This document shows positions 1-6,337 of a stretch of DNA of 6,337 nt, one piece after another. Location of the stretch: contig JAKAJW010000469.1 of NCBI GenBank assembly GCA_021813645.1, positions 1 to 6,337 on the forward strand, given 5' to 3'. Source of the DNA: Pseudomonadota bacterium (GTDB lineage: Bacteria > Pseudomonadota > Alphaproteobacteria > Rhodobacterales > Rhodobacteraceae). The translations under genes were made by a program, and so were the position numbers. Numbering within the stretch: the first letter of the stretch is position 1; each line of letters starts with the position of its first letter. The notes under the pieces are model-generated. The model was given only the letters and a program-made list of their open reading frames with translations. It made no database searches and had not been told where the DNA came from.

Positions 1-13
1 CACTTATTGTTTC

Positions 14-35
14 GCCGCGCGACCGGTGGCGCGGC
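14..35. repeat. GC-rich inverted repeat downstream of the RND operon
   Basis: GCCGCGC (14-20) and GCGCGGC (29-35) form a perfect 7-bp stem around an 8-nt loop. It lies about 105 bp after the stop codon of the RND permease gene, in the 139-bp tail where no gene is supported. On the minus strand the stem is followed by an A-rich stretch (GAAACAATAAG), not a T run, so it is not a canonical intrinsic terminator. It could still mark the end of the transcript or protect its 3' end. The same tail holds a 9-bp direct repeat, GCCGACGGG, at 108-116 and 121-129. In DNA this GC-rich, repeats of this size can arise by chance. Confidence 0.3.
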
Positions 36-139
36 TCTCCCTGCCAGTTTCATAAAGGATAGGGTCTGTTCCGCTCGGCCGATCGCCCGACGCCTCGGGC
101 CGGCGGGGCCGACGGGTGCTGCCGACGGGCGCGGCCGGC

Positions 140-3100
140 TCAGTCGGCCCCGGTCCGCCGGACCAGCCGCAGATCGGCGAGGATGGCGAAGACCGCCGGC
201 GTCACGAACAGCGCCAGCAGCGTGGCCCCGCTCAGGCCGAAGGCGAGGCTGGCCACGATCGGGCGCAGGAACTGCGCCTGGGTCGATTGCTCGAACAGCA
301 ACGGCCCGAGCCCGGCGACGGTGGTGAGCGAGGTCAGGAAGATCGCCCGGAAGCGGTCGCGCACCGCGCTCACCCCGGCTTCGACGATATCGTCTCCCGC
401 GTCGAAATGCGTCTTGATGAACTCGATCAGCAGAATCGAGTCGTTCACCACCACACCCGCGAGGGTCGCGAGCCCCACCAGGCTCGGCAGCGACAACTGC
501 ATGCCGAGCGCCAGATGGCCCCAGACCACGCCGATCACCCCCAGCGGAATGGCCGCCAGCACCGCGGCCGGCTGCAGGAAGCTGCGGAACTGGAAGGCGA
601 GGATCAGGTAGACGCCGATCAGCCCGATGGCGAGGTTCTTGGCGAGGGAGGAGCCGGTGGTGGCGGTATCCTGCGCCTCTCCGACGACGACGACGCGCAC
701 GCCGGGCCGCTTCTCGGCGAGCTTCGGCAGATACTCCGCCCGCATCGCCGCGATCAGCTCCCGCGCATTGGCCACCGCCGGGTTGATGGAGCCGGTCACC
801 GAGACGGTCCGCTCGCCGTTGATCCGGGTGATCCCGGCATAGCCGCGGGTCTCGGTGATGTCGGCCACGGCCGAGAGCGGGATCAGCGCGCCGTCCGGCC
901 CGGCGATGCGGAGCCGGGCAATGTCGGCGGCGTCGGCGCGGTCGGCGGTGGCGAGCTGGGCCACGATGTCCACCTGGCCGAGCGCGTCCTGCACGGTCAG
1001 CCCGGTGTCGCCCTTGAAGGCGGCGCGCAGCACCGCGGCCACCCCCTGGGCGGTGACGCCGAGCGTGCTGGCCGCCGCGGGCTTCAGCGTCACCACATAT
1101 TCCGGCTTGCCGGGGCGAAGGTCGTAGGTGACGTCGCGCACCCCGGCGAAGCCGCGGAAGAAGCCGCGCAGCTCGCGCGCCGTCGCCTCCAGGCCGGCGA
1201 GATCGGCGCCCTGCAGGCGGATGTCGATCGGCTTGCCGCCCACCCCGCGCTCTTTGTCGGTGAAGCGCAGCGCGGCCATGTCGGGCATCGGGCCGGTCAG
1301 CTGTTTCCAGCGGTCGAGGATCGCGGTGACCGAGGTCTTGCGCACCCCGGCCGGCAGCAACGCCGCGCTGACGGTGGCCATATGCGGCCCGTTCTCGGAC
1401 ACGTCGGCGTTCACGCCGTAGGAGACGGTCAGCTTCTCCACCAGCGGCTGGCCGCCCGGCTGCTTCGGCGTCTCCTCCGCGTTCAGCGCCTCGAGCGCGG
1501 CCACGACCGTCTTCACCCGCGCCTCGGTCAGCGCCAGCGGCCTGCCCTGAGCGAGCAGCAGCCGGGCCTCGACCGTATCGCTTTCGAGCACCGGGAAGCT
1601 CTGGAACTTCAGGAGCTTGCCGGTGATCGGCGCGATCGACACCAGGATCAGGAACAGCGCCAGGCCGAGCGTCAGGTAGCGGTAGCGCAGCGCCAGCCGC
1701 GCCAGCGGCACGATGGCGTTGTCGCGCAGCCAGTCGAACCCGCCATTCACGGCCCGGCTCACCGCGCCGGGGCGCAGGTCGCCCTCCAGCGCGTGGCGCA
1801 GGTGGTGTGGCAGGATCAAGAAGGCCTCGAACAAGCTGACGATCAGGGTGATGACCAGGACGATCGGCAGGAACTTCAGCACCGCCCCGATATTGCCCGC
1901 CATCATCCCGAGCGGACCGACGATCATCACCGTGGTCAGGAAGGAAGCGACGACGCCGGGCGCCACCTGCGCCGCGCCGTTCACGGCGGCCTCCAGCGCG
2001 GATTCGCCCCGTTGCCGGCGGCGGATGATGTTTTCCGAGATGACGATGGAATCGTCCATCAGCAGGCCGATGGCGACCAGCAGCGCCACCATGGTGATCA
2101 TGTTGATGGTCAGCCCCATCAGCTGCATCACGAAGATGGTGCCGAGGAACGACACCGGCAGCCCCATCGCCACCCAGTACGAGAAGCGGAAGCCGAAGAA
2201 CAGCCACATCACCGCCAAGACCAGCAGCAGGCCCTGCAGGCCGTTGGTCCGGATGATACGCAACCGATCGACGATATTGGCGGTGCTGTCTTGCGAGATG
2301 GCGAGCGAGATGCCCTTGGGCGCCTCGGCCCGCGCCGTCTCGAGCGCGCCCTGCAGCACCGTCATCACCCGCAGCGCATCCTGGCTCGCCGTCTTGGACA
2401 CGTTGATGATGGCGGCCCGCTTGCCGTTGAACCAGGTCGCCACCGAGGGGTCGGCGAACCGCCGGCTGATGGTGGCGATCTCGCCCAGCCGCACCTCGCC
2501 GCCCGTGGCAGAGGCGACGATCGGGATCGTGGCGAGTTCCGCCGGCGTCCGCCGCTCGCCGGAAAAGCGGATCAGCGCGTCGCCGCGCGGCCCTTCGACC
2601 GTGCCGGCCGGCATGTCGAGGCTGTTGCGAGCGAGCGCCGTCTGCACATCGGCGATGGTGAGCCCATGCGCCTGCAGCGCGGCCGCCGAGATCTCCACCG
2701 CGATCTCGCGGCCGGAGAAGCCCGCCACATCGGCCTGCGAAATCGCCGGATTGCGCTTGAGTTGCTCGGCCAACCGGTCGGCATAGGCGTAGAGCACCGC
2801 CGGGTCCTCTGGCCCGGTGACGGCGACGGAGGCGACGCTGGCCACCCGCTCCACCACCCGGGTCACCGGCGCTTCCGCCTTGTCGGGCAGACCGGTGACG
2901 CCTTCCACCGCCGCCTTCACGTCCTGCGCGAAGCGGGTCATGTCGGCGCCCTCGACGATCTCGGCATCGATCACGGCGAGGTTGTCGCGCGCCTGGCAGC
3001 TGAGCTCGGCGAGATTCTCGACGGCGCGGATCGGATCCTCCGCCACCATGCAGATGCCGCGCTCCACCTCCGCCGGCGAGGCGCCGGGATAAGCGATCTT

Positions 3101-3235
3101 CACCTCAACCACCGAGGGCGGGATGACCGGGAACGTGTCGCGCTGAAGCGTCGGCAGGGCGAAAAGGCCGAGCGCGACCAGGGCGAACATCAGGATGTTG
3201 GCGGCGGTCCGGTGCCGCGCGAACAGCGCGATCAT
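140..3235 (-). CDS. RND efflux transporter permease subunit (HAE1/AcrB-like)
   Basis: Inner-membrane, proton-driven pump subunit of an RND tripartite efflux system, 1031 aa, the usual length for the AcrB/HAE1 family. Visible order: first membrane helix (about 10-29); a periplasmic porter region that opens with the family pattern YPGASPAEVE (49-58); helices 2-6 (about 333-475), with helix 4 carrying GLLMDDSIVISEN (390-402), whose Asp394-Asp395 pair matches the proton-relay aspartates of AcrB; helix 7 (about 519-537); a second porter region; and helices 8-12 (about 867-1020). Helix 10 reads GVVVNDSILLIEF, so the lysine AcrB has there is absent, as I expect for a divergent HAE1 subgroup. The start is well supported: the ATG follows a good ribosome site, the N-terminus leads into helix 1, and its first bases overlap the adaptor stop as ATGA, suggesting coupled translation. 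The only two cysteines are 62 and 80. Drug, solvent, lipid or other substrate is unknown. Confidence 0.96.
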   Translation of the reverse strand: MIALFARHRTAANILMFALVALGLFALPTLQRDTFPVIPPSVVEVKIAYPGASPAEVERGICMVAEDPIRAVENLAELSCQARDNLAVIDAEIVEGADMTRFAQDVKAAVEGVTGLPDKAEAPVTRVVERVASVASVAVTGPEDPAVLYAYADRLAEQLKRNPAISQADVAGFSGREIAVEISAAALQAHGLTIADVQTALARNSLDMPAGTVEGPRGDALIRFSGERRTPAELATIPIVASATGGEVRLGEIATISRRFADPSVATWFNGKRAAIINVSKTASQDALRVMTVLQGALETARAEAPKGISLAISQDSTANIVDRLRIIRTNGLQGLLLVLAVMWLFFGFRFSYWVAMGLPVSFLGTIFVMQLMGLTINMITMVALLVAIGLLMDDSIVISENIIRRRQRGESALEAAVNGAAQVAPGVVASFLTTVMIVGPLGMMAGNIGAVLKFLPIVLVITLIVSLFEAFLILPHHLRHALEGDLRPGAVSRAVNGGFDWLRDNAIVPLARLALRYRYLTLGLALFLILVSIAPITGKLLKFQSFPVLESDTVEARLLLAQGRPLALTEARVKTVVAALEALNAEETPKQPGGQPLVEKLTVSYGVNADVSENGPHMATVSAALLPAGVRKTSVTAILDRWKQLTGPMPDMAALRFTDKERGVGGKPIDIRLQGADLAGLEATARELRGFFRGFAGVRDVTYDLRPGKPEYVVTLKPAAASTLGVTAQGVAAVLRAAFKGDTGLTVQDALGQVDIVAQLATADRADAADIARLRIAGPDGALIPLSAVADITETRGYAGITRINGERTVSVTGSINPAVANARELIAAMRAEYLPKLAEKRPGVRVVVVGEAQDTATTGSSLAKNLAIGLIGVYLILAFQFRSFLQPAAVLAAIPLGVIGVVWGHLALGMQLSLPSLVGLATLAGVVVNDSILLIEFIKTHFDAGDDIVEAGVSAVRDRFRAIFLTSLTTVAGLGPLLFEQSTQAQFLRPIVASLAFGLSGATLLALFVTPAVFAILADLRLVRRTGAD

Positions 3236-4524
3236 TGGCCCGCCTCACCTTTCGCCGCCGCCGCGATCTGGGCCCTGAGCGCCTTGTCCTCGACCGGCTT
3301 CACCGCCATGCCCGGCACCGCGACCGAGGGATCGGTGACCACCAGCCGGTCGCCCGGCTGCAGCCCGTCCGCGACGATCGCCGCGCCATCCATCACATAG
3401 GCCGTTTCGACCGGGCGCAGCTCCAGCGTGTTGTCCGTGCCGACCACCAGCGCCCTGCCCTCCTGGATCGCGCTGGCCGGCACCGCGAGCGCCTTGCGCG
3501 GCGGGGCCGACAGCTCGACCTCCACGAACATGTTGCGACGCAGCGGCGGCCGCACGCCGGGCTGCGCGAGGTCGAGCGGGTCGGCCACCCGCACCACGAT
3601 CCCGGCGCTTTGGGTGCGGGGGTCGATCGTCTCGCCCACCCGGTCGACCTTTGCCGGCCAGCTCACCTCATGCCCGGGGGCGGACAACCGGACGACGGCG
3701 GTCAGATCGGTCACCGTGGCGCCCGGGCCGAGCGCCCTCACAACCGGCCCCATCCGGCCGATCGGGAACTGCGCCGTCACCTCGGCCGCCTCCGTTCCTT
3801 CCGCGGCCACCAGCGTCGCACCGCGGGTGACGACCTGGCCCAGCTCGGCGTTCACCGTGTCGATGCGCAGGTCGTAGGGCGCGGTGATGGTGGCGAAATC
3901 GAGGTTGCGCGCGGCGATGGCGCGCTGCGCGGCCAGCACCGCGCGCTCGGCCTTGTTCAGCGCCAGCTGGTTCTCGATCTCGGTCACCTTGGCCTGAGCG
4001 GCGAGCGTCGTCCGCCCGGCCTGGTCGAGCTGCGCCTGGGTCGCCACGCCCTGGCCCTGCAGCCGCTTCTGCCGGTCGAATTCGGACTGGCTGAGCGCGA
4101 GGTCGGAGCGGCTGATCCCGAGGCTCGCCTGCAGGGTCTCGTCCTTCACGTCGAGCGCCGCCGCCTGGGCGTCGATCTGCGCCAGCGCCAGCTTCAAGTC
4201 GGTGTCGTCGATCTTCAACAGCACCGTGCCCTTCGGCGCCAGCTGGCCATTTGCGAGGAGCGGCGAGGTTTCCACCACCTCCCCCTCCACCCGCGCAACC
4301 GCCCGCCAGTCGCGCGCCGGCGCCACCGTGCCGTAGCCCGTGATGCGGGGGACGACCTCGACCGGCGCCAGCGTCAGCACGCGCACCGGCACCGGCGGCT
4401 GCGTCTTCTGCTTGGCTTCCGGCGCCTGGGCGAGCGCGCCGGAAAACAGGATCGCCAGGGCGCCGAGTGCGCTGGGAACAAGCACGGCAAGCGCGCGCAG
4501 GATCACGGTGACCATCGGTTTCAT
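3232..4524 (-). CDS. RND efflux periplasmic adaptor subunit (HlyD/AcrA-like membrane fusion protein)
   Basis: Periplasmic adaptor that would bridge the RND permease encoded by the next gene to an outer-membrane channel; 430 aa, normal to slightly long for the family. A hydrophobic N-terminus (about 6-31) ends in AQA|PE near residue 34 and looks like a signal peptide, or less likely an uncleaved anchor. No lipobox cysteine is present; the protein has no cysteine. Two lipoyl half-motifs (about 72-107, and 209-240 around ATITAPYDLRI) flank a long Ala/Gln/Leu-rich coiled-coil hairpin (about 108-205). A beta-barrel (about 245-340) ends in NMFVEVEL, and a membrane-proximal domain follows, with VPASAIQ (348-354) and a late GMAVKP. 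The family usually has a glycine before MFVEV; here it is asparagine after RPPLRR. An in-frame TGA six codons upstream makes ATG 4524 the first possible start; Met4 is an alternative. The ribosome site is weak. The stop overlaps the permease start by four bases. Confidence 0.95.
   Translation of the reverse strand: MKPMVTVILRALAVLVPSALGALAILFSGALAQAPEAKQKTQPPVPVRVLTLAPVEVVPRITGYGTVAPARDWRAVARVEGEVVETSPLLANGQLAPKGTVLLKIDDTDLKLALAQIDAQAAALDVKDETLQASLGISRSDLALSQSEFDRQKRLQGQGVATQAQLDQAGRTTLAAQAKVTEIENQLALNKAERAVLAAQRAIAARNLDFATITAPYDLRIDTVNAELGQVVTRGATLVAAEGTEAAEVTAQFPIGRMGPVVRALGPGATVTDLTAVVRLSAPGHEVSWPAKVDRVGETIDPRTQSAGIVVRVADPLDLAQPGVRPPLRRNMFVEVELSAPPRKALAVPASAIQEGRALVVGTDNTLELRPVETAYVMDGAAIVADGLQPGDRLVVTDPSVAVPGMAVKPVEDKALRAQIAAAAKGEAGQ
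3243..3250 (-). promoter_or_regulatory. Ribosome binding site of the RND permease gene
   Basis: On the minus strand AGGTGAGG lies seven bases before the ATG at 3235, inside the last codons of the adaptor gene. It is a good anti-Shine-Dalgarno match at proper spacing. It fixes the permease start and, with the ATGA overlap, supports reinitiation or coupled translation of the two pump subunits. Confidence 0.7.
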
Positions 4525-4555
4525 CTCGCCCCCACACCAACCTCACAGCGCCGTG

Positions 4556-4584
4556 ATTAGACCCGGCGCGGATCCAGAATGCAA
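4556..4584 (-). promoter_or_regulatory. Candidate sigma70-like promoter of the RND operon
   Basis: On the minus strand, TTGCAT (4584-4579) and TCTAAT (4561-4556) are separated by exactly 17 bp. The -10 matches TATAAT at five of six positions; the -35 keeps only the TTG. Transcription would start near 4549, giving a leader of about 25 nt before the adaptor ATG at 4524. The segment is the most AT-rich part of an otherwise GC-rich 136-bp gap. Promoter rules in high-GC alphaproteobacteria are looser than in E. coli, so this is a prediction from pattern and position only. Confidence 0.5.
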
Positions 4585-4589
4585 TCTGG
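4574..4589. promoter_or_regulatory. Palindromic operator candidate overlapping the -35 element
   Basis: CCAGAATGCAATCTGG is a 16-bp near-perfect palindrome: seven of eight base pairs are symmetric, the exception being an A/A pair flanking the central TGCA. It covers the whole putative -35 hexamer of the adaptor-permease operon. Size and symmetry fit the site of a dimeric helix-turn-helix repressor such as TetR or MarR types, which often control RND pumps. No regulator gene lies in the window, so the protein that would bind here is unknown. Confidence 0.45.
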
Positions 4590-4660
4590 CCGGCACCTCC
4601 GTCCACCACTTGCAACCGCTCGCGGCCCGGTCCGGCGGATCTGTCGCACGGCGGCGGCAG

Positions 4661-4897
4661 TCAGAGGACGGCGGTGAGGCGGTCGAGGTCGGCGTCGAGA
4701 TCGCAGAACAGGAATTCCGCGCCGATGCCGTCATGCACCGAACCGTCGGCGAAGCGGATTTGGAAGTGCCAGTCCTGCGGGCCAATGCCACCGGTTTCGA
4801 CATCGAGGCCGAGAATGTGGAAGGCTTGGCCGTTGTAGCGTTGCAGCGGGCCGCCGTCGATGAAGAAGCGGTCGCGGATCTTGCAGAGCTGGGTCAT
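4661..4897 (-). CDS. Small uncharacterised protein, 78 aa
   Basis: I do not recognise this protein. It is a compact, soluble-looking, acidic protein of 78 aa with no signal peptide or membrane helix. It carries aromatic and glycine-rich stretches (RFFIDGGPLQRYNGQAFHI, 10-28), a central QDWHFQIRFADGS (41-53), and an Asp/Leu-rich tail. Two cysteines, 5 and 65, are not arranged as an obvious metal site. The codons are strongly biased to G or C in the third position, like the neighbouring genes, and the composition is that of a folded protein, so I take it as real. The ATG at 4897 is preceded by a modest GAGAGA eight bases upstream. It sits 126 bp after the ABC permease stop, behind a strong stem-loop, and 136 bp before the RND adaptor, so it may be a separate unit or a tail of the ABC operon. 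No link to efflux can be shown. Confidence 0.72.
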   Translation of the reverse strand: MTQLCKIRDRFFIDGGPLQRYNGQAFHILGLDVETGGIGPQDWHFQIRFADGSVHDGIGAEFLFCDLDADLDRLTAVL

Positions 4898-5000
4898 GGC
4901 TTGGGTCTCTCGGCCGGAGGCGACGCCGTCGGGCGTCGGCTCGGGGGGCGGTTTGCGGCGCGGCGCCAGCGCGGGGGGCGCGGTGGCGGGGGACAGCTCT

Positions 5001-5021
5001 GGCCGGGCCGGCGGCCCGGCC
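5001..5021 (-). terminator. Strong GC stem-loop just after the ABC permease stop
   Basis: GGCCGGGCC (5001-5009) and GGCCCGGCC (5013-5021) form a perfect, all-G/C 9-bp stem with a 3-nt loop, beginning two bases after the TGA at 5026-5024. On the minus strand it is followed by AGAGCTGTCCCC, with no T run. It is therefore not a textbook intrinsic terminator. It may act as a U-tract-less terminator, as a 3' end that protects the mRNA, or as a partial block before the small downstream gene. The region 4898-5023 holds no other feature I can support. Confidence 0.45.
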
Positions 5022-5023
5022 GG

Positions 5024-6316
5024 TCACTCGTAACGCAGCGCCTCGATCGGATCGAGGCGGGCGGCCTTCTGGGCCGGGTAGTAGCCGAAGAAGACCCCGA
5101 TGGTGGCCGAGAAGGCGAAGCCGCCCATCACCGCCAGCGGCGAGACCGGCGCCGGCCAGCCGGCGAAATGCGACACCGCGTAGGAGGCCAGGATGCCCAT
5201 GACCACGCCGGCCCCGCCGCCGATCACCGAGAGCAGCACCGCCTCGGCCAGGAACTGCAGCAGCACCTGCACCCGGCGCGCGCCGATCGCCATGCGCAGC
5301 CCGATCTCGCGGGTGCGCGCGGTGACCGAGACCAAGAGGATGTTCATGATGCCAATGCCGCCGACGATGAGCGAGATCGAGGCGACGGCGGCAAGCAGCA
5401 GCGCCAGCACCTCGCTCGAGCCCTGGGCGGCGGCGGCGATCTGGCTCAGGTTGCGGATCGAGAAATCGGCCGGCTGGCCGGGTAGGATGCGGTGCTGCTT
5501 GGTCAGCGTCGCGGTCGCCTGGGCCATCGCGGCCTCGACCTCGGCCGGCCCGCTGGCCTGGACATAGATCTGGTTCACATAGCCGAGCAGCCGCGAGGGC
5601 AGACCGAAGGGGTTCGGCGGGTTGGGATAGATCCAGCCGATCGGCAGTTGCTGCGTGCTGGGCGCGGCCGCTCCCAGCACCCGGCGCTGCGCGGTGCTGT
5701 AGGGGATCATCACCACATCGTCCTGATCCTGGCCGAAGCCGGTCTGGCCCTTGGCGCCGAGCAGCCCGATCACCTCGACCGTGGTGCCCTTCAGCTGGAT
5801 ATGCGCGCCGACCGGGTTTTCCGTCGGGGGGAAAAGCTGCGCCGCCACGGTCTGGCCGATCAGGGCCACCGTCGCGGCCTCGTCCATCTCCCCGACCGTG
5901 AAGCCGCGCCCTTGGGCGATGGTCCAATTGGTGGCGGCGGGATAGTCGAGGCTGACCCCAAGGATCGCGGTCTGCCAGTTCTGGTCGGCATAGATCGCCT
6001 GGCCGGACTGACGGATCAGATAGCTGACCGAGGCGACGGCGGGGTCCTCGGCGCGGATCGCCTCGGCATCGGCGACGGTCAGGGTGGAGGCGCTGCCGAA
6101 GCCGGCCCGAGCGCCGCCCGCCGTGGTCGCCCCCGGCTGCACCACCAGAAGATTGGTGCCGAGGCTGGCGATGCGCTTGGCCACCGCATCCGACGCGCCC
6201 TGGCCGACGGCGACCATCGCGATCAGCGCCGCCACGCCGATGAAGATGCCGAGCATGGTCAGGAAGGAGCGCGCGCCGTTGCGCAGGATCGACTGCATGG
6301 CGACCGAAAAGATCAT
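5024..6316 (-). CDS. MacB-type ABC transporter permease
   Basis: Inner-membrane permease of a MacB-like ABC exporter with no nucleotide-binding domain in this chain, so a separate ATPase is needed. Visible: helix 1 (about 18-39) after RNGARSFLTMLG; a large periplasmic MacB core (about 40-295) with DQDDVVMIPYSTAQRR (197-212); helix 2 with SISLIVGGIGIMNILLVSV (313-331) followed by the coupling stretch TREIGLRMAIGARR; helices 3 (about 352-383) and 4 (about 396-412); and the closing YYPAQKAARLDPIEALRYE signature. At 430 aa it is somewhat long, apparently because of a Pro/Gly-rich insert at about 215-247. ATG 6316 is the first start visible. No ribosome site precedes it and the frame stays open to the window edge, so the true start could lie outside. 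An ATGA at 6316-6313 would however fit coupling to an upstream ATPase gene. Substrate (macrolide, peptide, lipoprotein or other) cannot be told. Confidence 0.93.
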   Translation of the reverse strand: MIFSVAMQSILRNGARSFLTMLGIFIGVAALIAMVAVGQGASDAVAKRIASLGTNLLVVQPGATTAGGARAGFGSASTLTVADAEAIRAEDPAVASVSYLIRQSGQAIYADQNWQTAILGVSLDYPAATNWTIAQGRGFTVGEMDEAATVALIGQTVAAQLFPPTENPVGAHIQLKGTTVEVIGLLGAKGQTGFGQDQDDVVMIPYSTAQRRVLGAAAPSTQQLPIGWIYPNPPNPFGLPSRLLGYVNQIYVQASGPAEVEAAMAQATATLTKQHRILPGQPADFSIRNLSQIAAAAQGSSEVLALLLAAVASISLIVGGIGIMNILLVSVTARTREIGLRMAIGARRVQVLLQFLAEAVLLSVIGGGAGVVMGILASYAVSHFAGWPAPVSPLAVMGGFAFSATIGVFFGYYPAQKAARLDPIEALRYE

Positions 6317-6337
6317 CGCCGCGAAGGCCCGGGGGCT
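6313..6337 (-). CDS. Possible 3' end of an upstream gene (ABC ATPase expected)
   Basis: In the frame one base off the permease, the last 25 bases read Ala-Pro-Gly-Pro-Ser-Arg-Arg and then TGA, whose bases overlap the permease ATG as ATGA. Stand-alone MacB-type permeases commonly follow their ATPase gene, often with such an overlap, and the RND pair in this window shows the same overlap. Seven codons carry no family signature, so the identity rests on gene order alone. If the permease really starts further upstream, this feature does not exist. Confidence 0.25.

Noticed and set aside
1..53. ATG on the minus strand at 53 opening a frame that runs off the left edge (MKLAGRAAPPVARRNNK)
   Set aside because: No ribosome binding site, several codons rare for this DNA (AGA, CGA, AAT), and only 17 codons visible; not enough to call a gene.
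108..129. Direct repeat GCCGACGGG twice, 4 bp apart
   Set aside because: Too short and too GC-rich to separate from chance; no third copy and no link to a mobile element.
116..3400. A 1094-codon open frame on the plus strand opposite the RND permease
   Set aside because: Its product is rich in His, Arg, Gly, Gln and Asp with no domain or membrane pattern, which is typical of the antisense of a GC-rich gene. The minus-strand frame has full RND family motifs.
3235..4560. A 441-codon open frame on the plus strand opposite the adaptor gene
   Set aside because: Same antisense composition (Arg/His/Leu-rich) and no recognisable motif; the opposite strand encodes a complete adaptor with signal peptide and lipoyl halves.
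4340..5485. A 381-codon plus-strand frame spanning the small gene and part of the ABC permease
   Set aside because: It crosses two genes and two intergenic gaps of the other strand and has low-complexity Arg/Gly/Asp-rich composition; no start signal.
4731..5927. A 398-codon minus-strand frame overlapping the ABC permease and the small gene
   Set aside because: Arg/Ala/Gly/Pro-rich out-of-frame shadow without domains; the permease frame carries clear MacB signatures.
1..6337. Search by eye for insertion sequences, CRISPR arrays, tRNA or rRNA genes
   Set aside because: No transposase-like protein, spaced repeat array, tRNA cloverleaf or rRNA segment was seen in the gaps, which total only about 420 bases.

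Overview
The window is about 6.3 kb of very GC-rich DNA. All supported genes lie on the minus strand, so it is read from right to left. The strong G/C bias at third codon positions, short intergenic gaps and envelope-export gene content fit a high-GC Gram-negative bacterium. An alphaproteobacterium, perhaps in the Rhodospirillales or Acetobacteraceae, is my best guess. That placement comes from general protein flavour only; there is no rRNA or other marker gene here.

Layout in transcription order: (1) at the right edge, a MacB-type ABC transporter permease (6316 to 5024). Its ATPase and adaptor partners would be expected just beyond the window, and the bases at the edge are compatible with an upstream gene ending in an ATGA overlap with this start. 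A perfect 9-bp G/C stem-loop (5001-5021) follows its stop codon. (2) A small, well-coded but unrecognised 78-aa protein (4897 to 4661). (3) A 136-bp intergenic region with a candidate sigma70-like promoter and a 16-bp near-palindrome over its -35 element. (4) A two-gene RND efflux operon: a periplasmic adaptor (4524 to 3232) overlapping by ATGA an inner-membrane RND permease of the HAE1/AcrB type (3235 to 140). (5) A 139-bp tail with weak inverted and direct repeats and no supported gene.

Functionally, adaptor plus RND permease should form the inner-membrane and periplasmic parts of a proton-driven tripartite pump. No outer-membrane channel or regulator gene is present, so those would have to come from elsewhere. 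The ABC permease would be part of a separate ATP-driven MacAB-like exporter. The substrates of both cannot be read from the sequence. I see no mobile element, CRISPR array, tRNA or rRNA, and nothing that clearly amounts to a new system. The best leads are the operator-like palindrome, the uncharacterised small gene between the two exporters, a proline-rich insertion in the ABC permease and an isolated cysteine pair in the RND permease.
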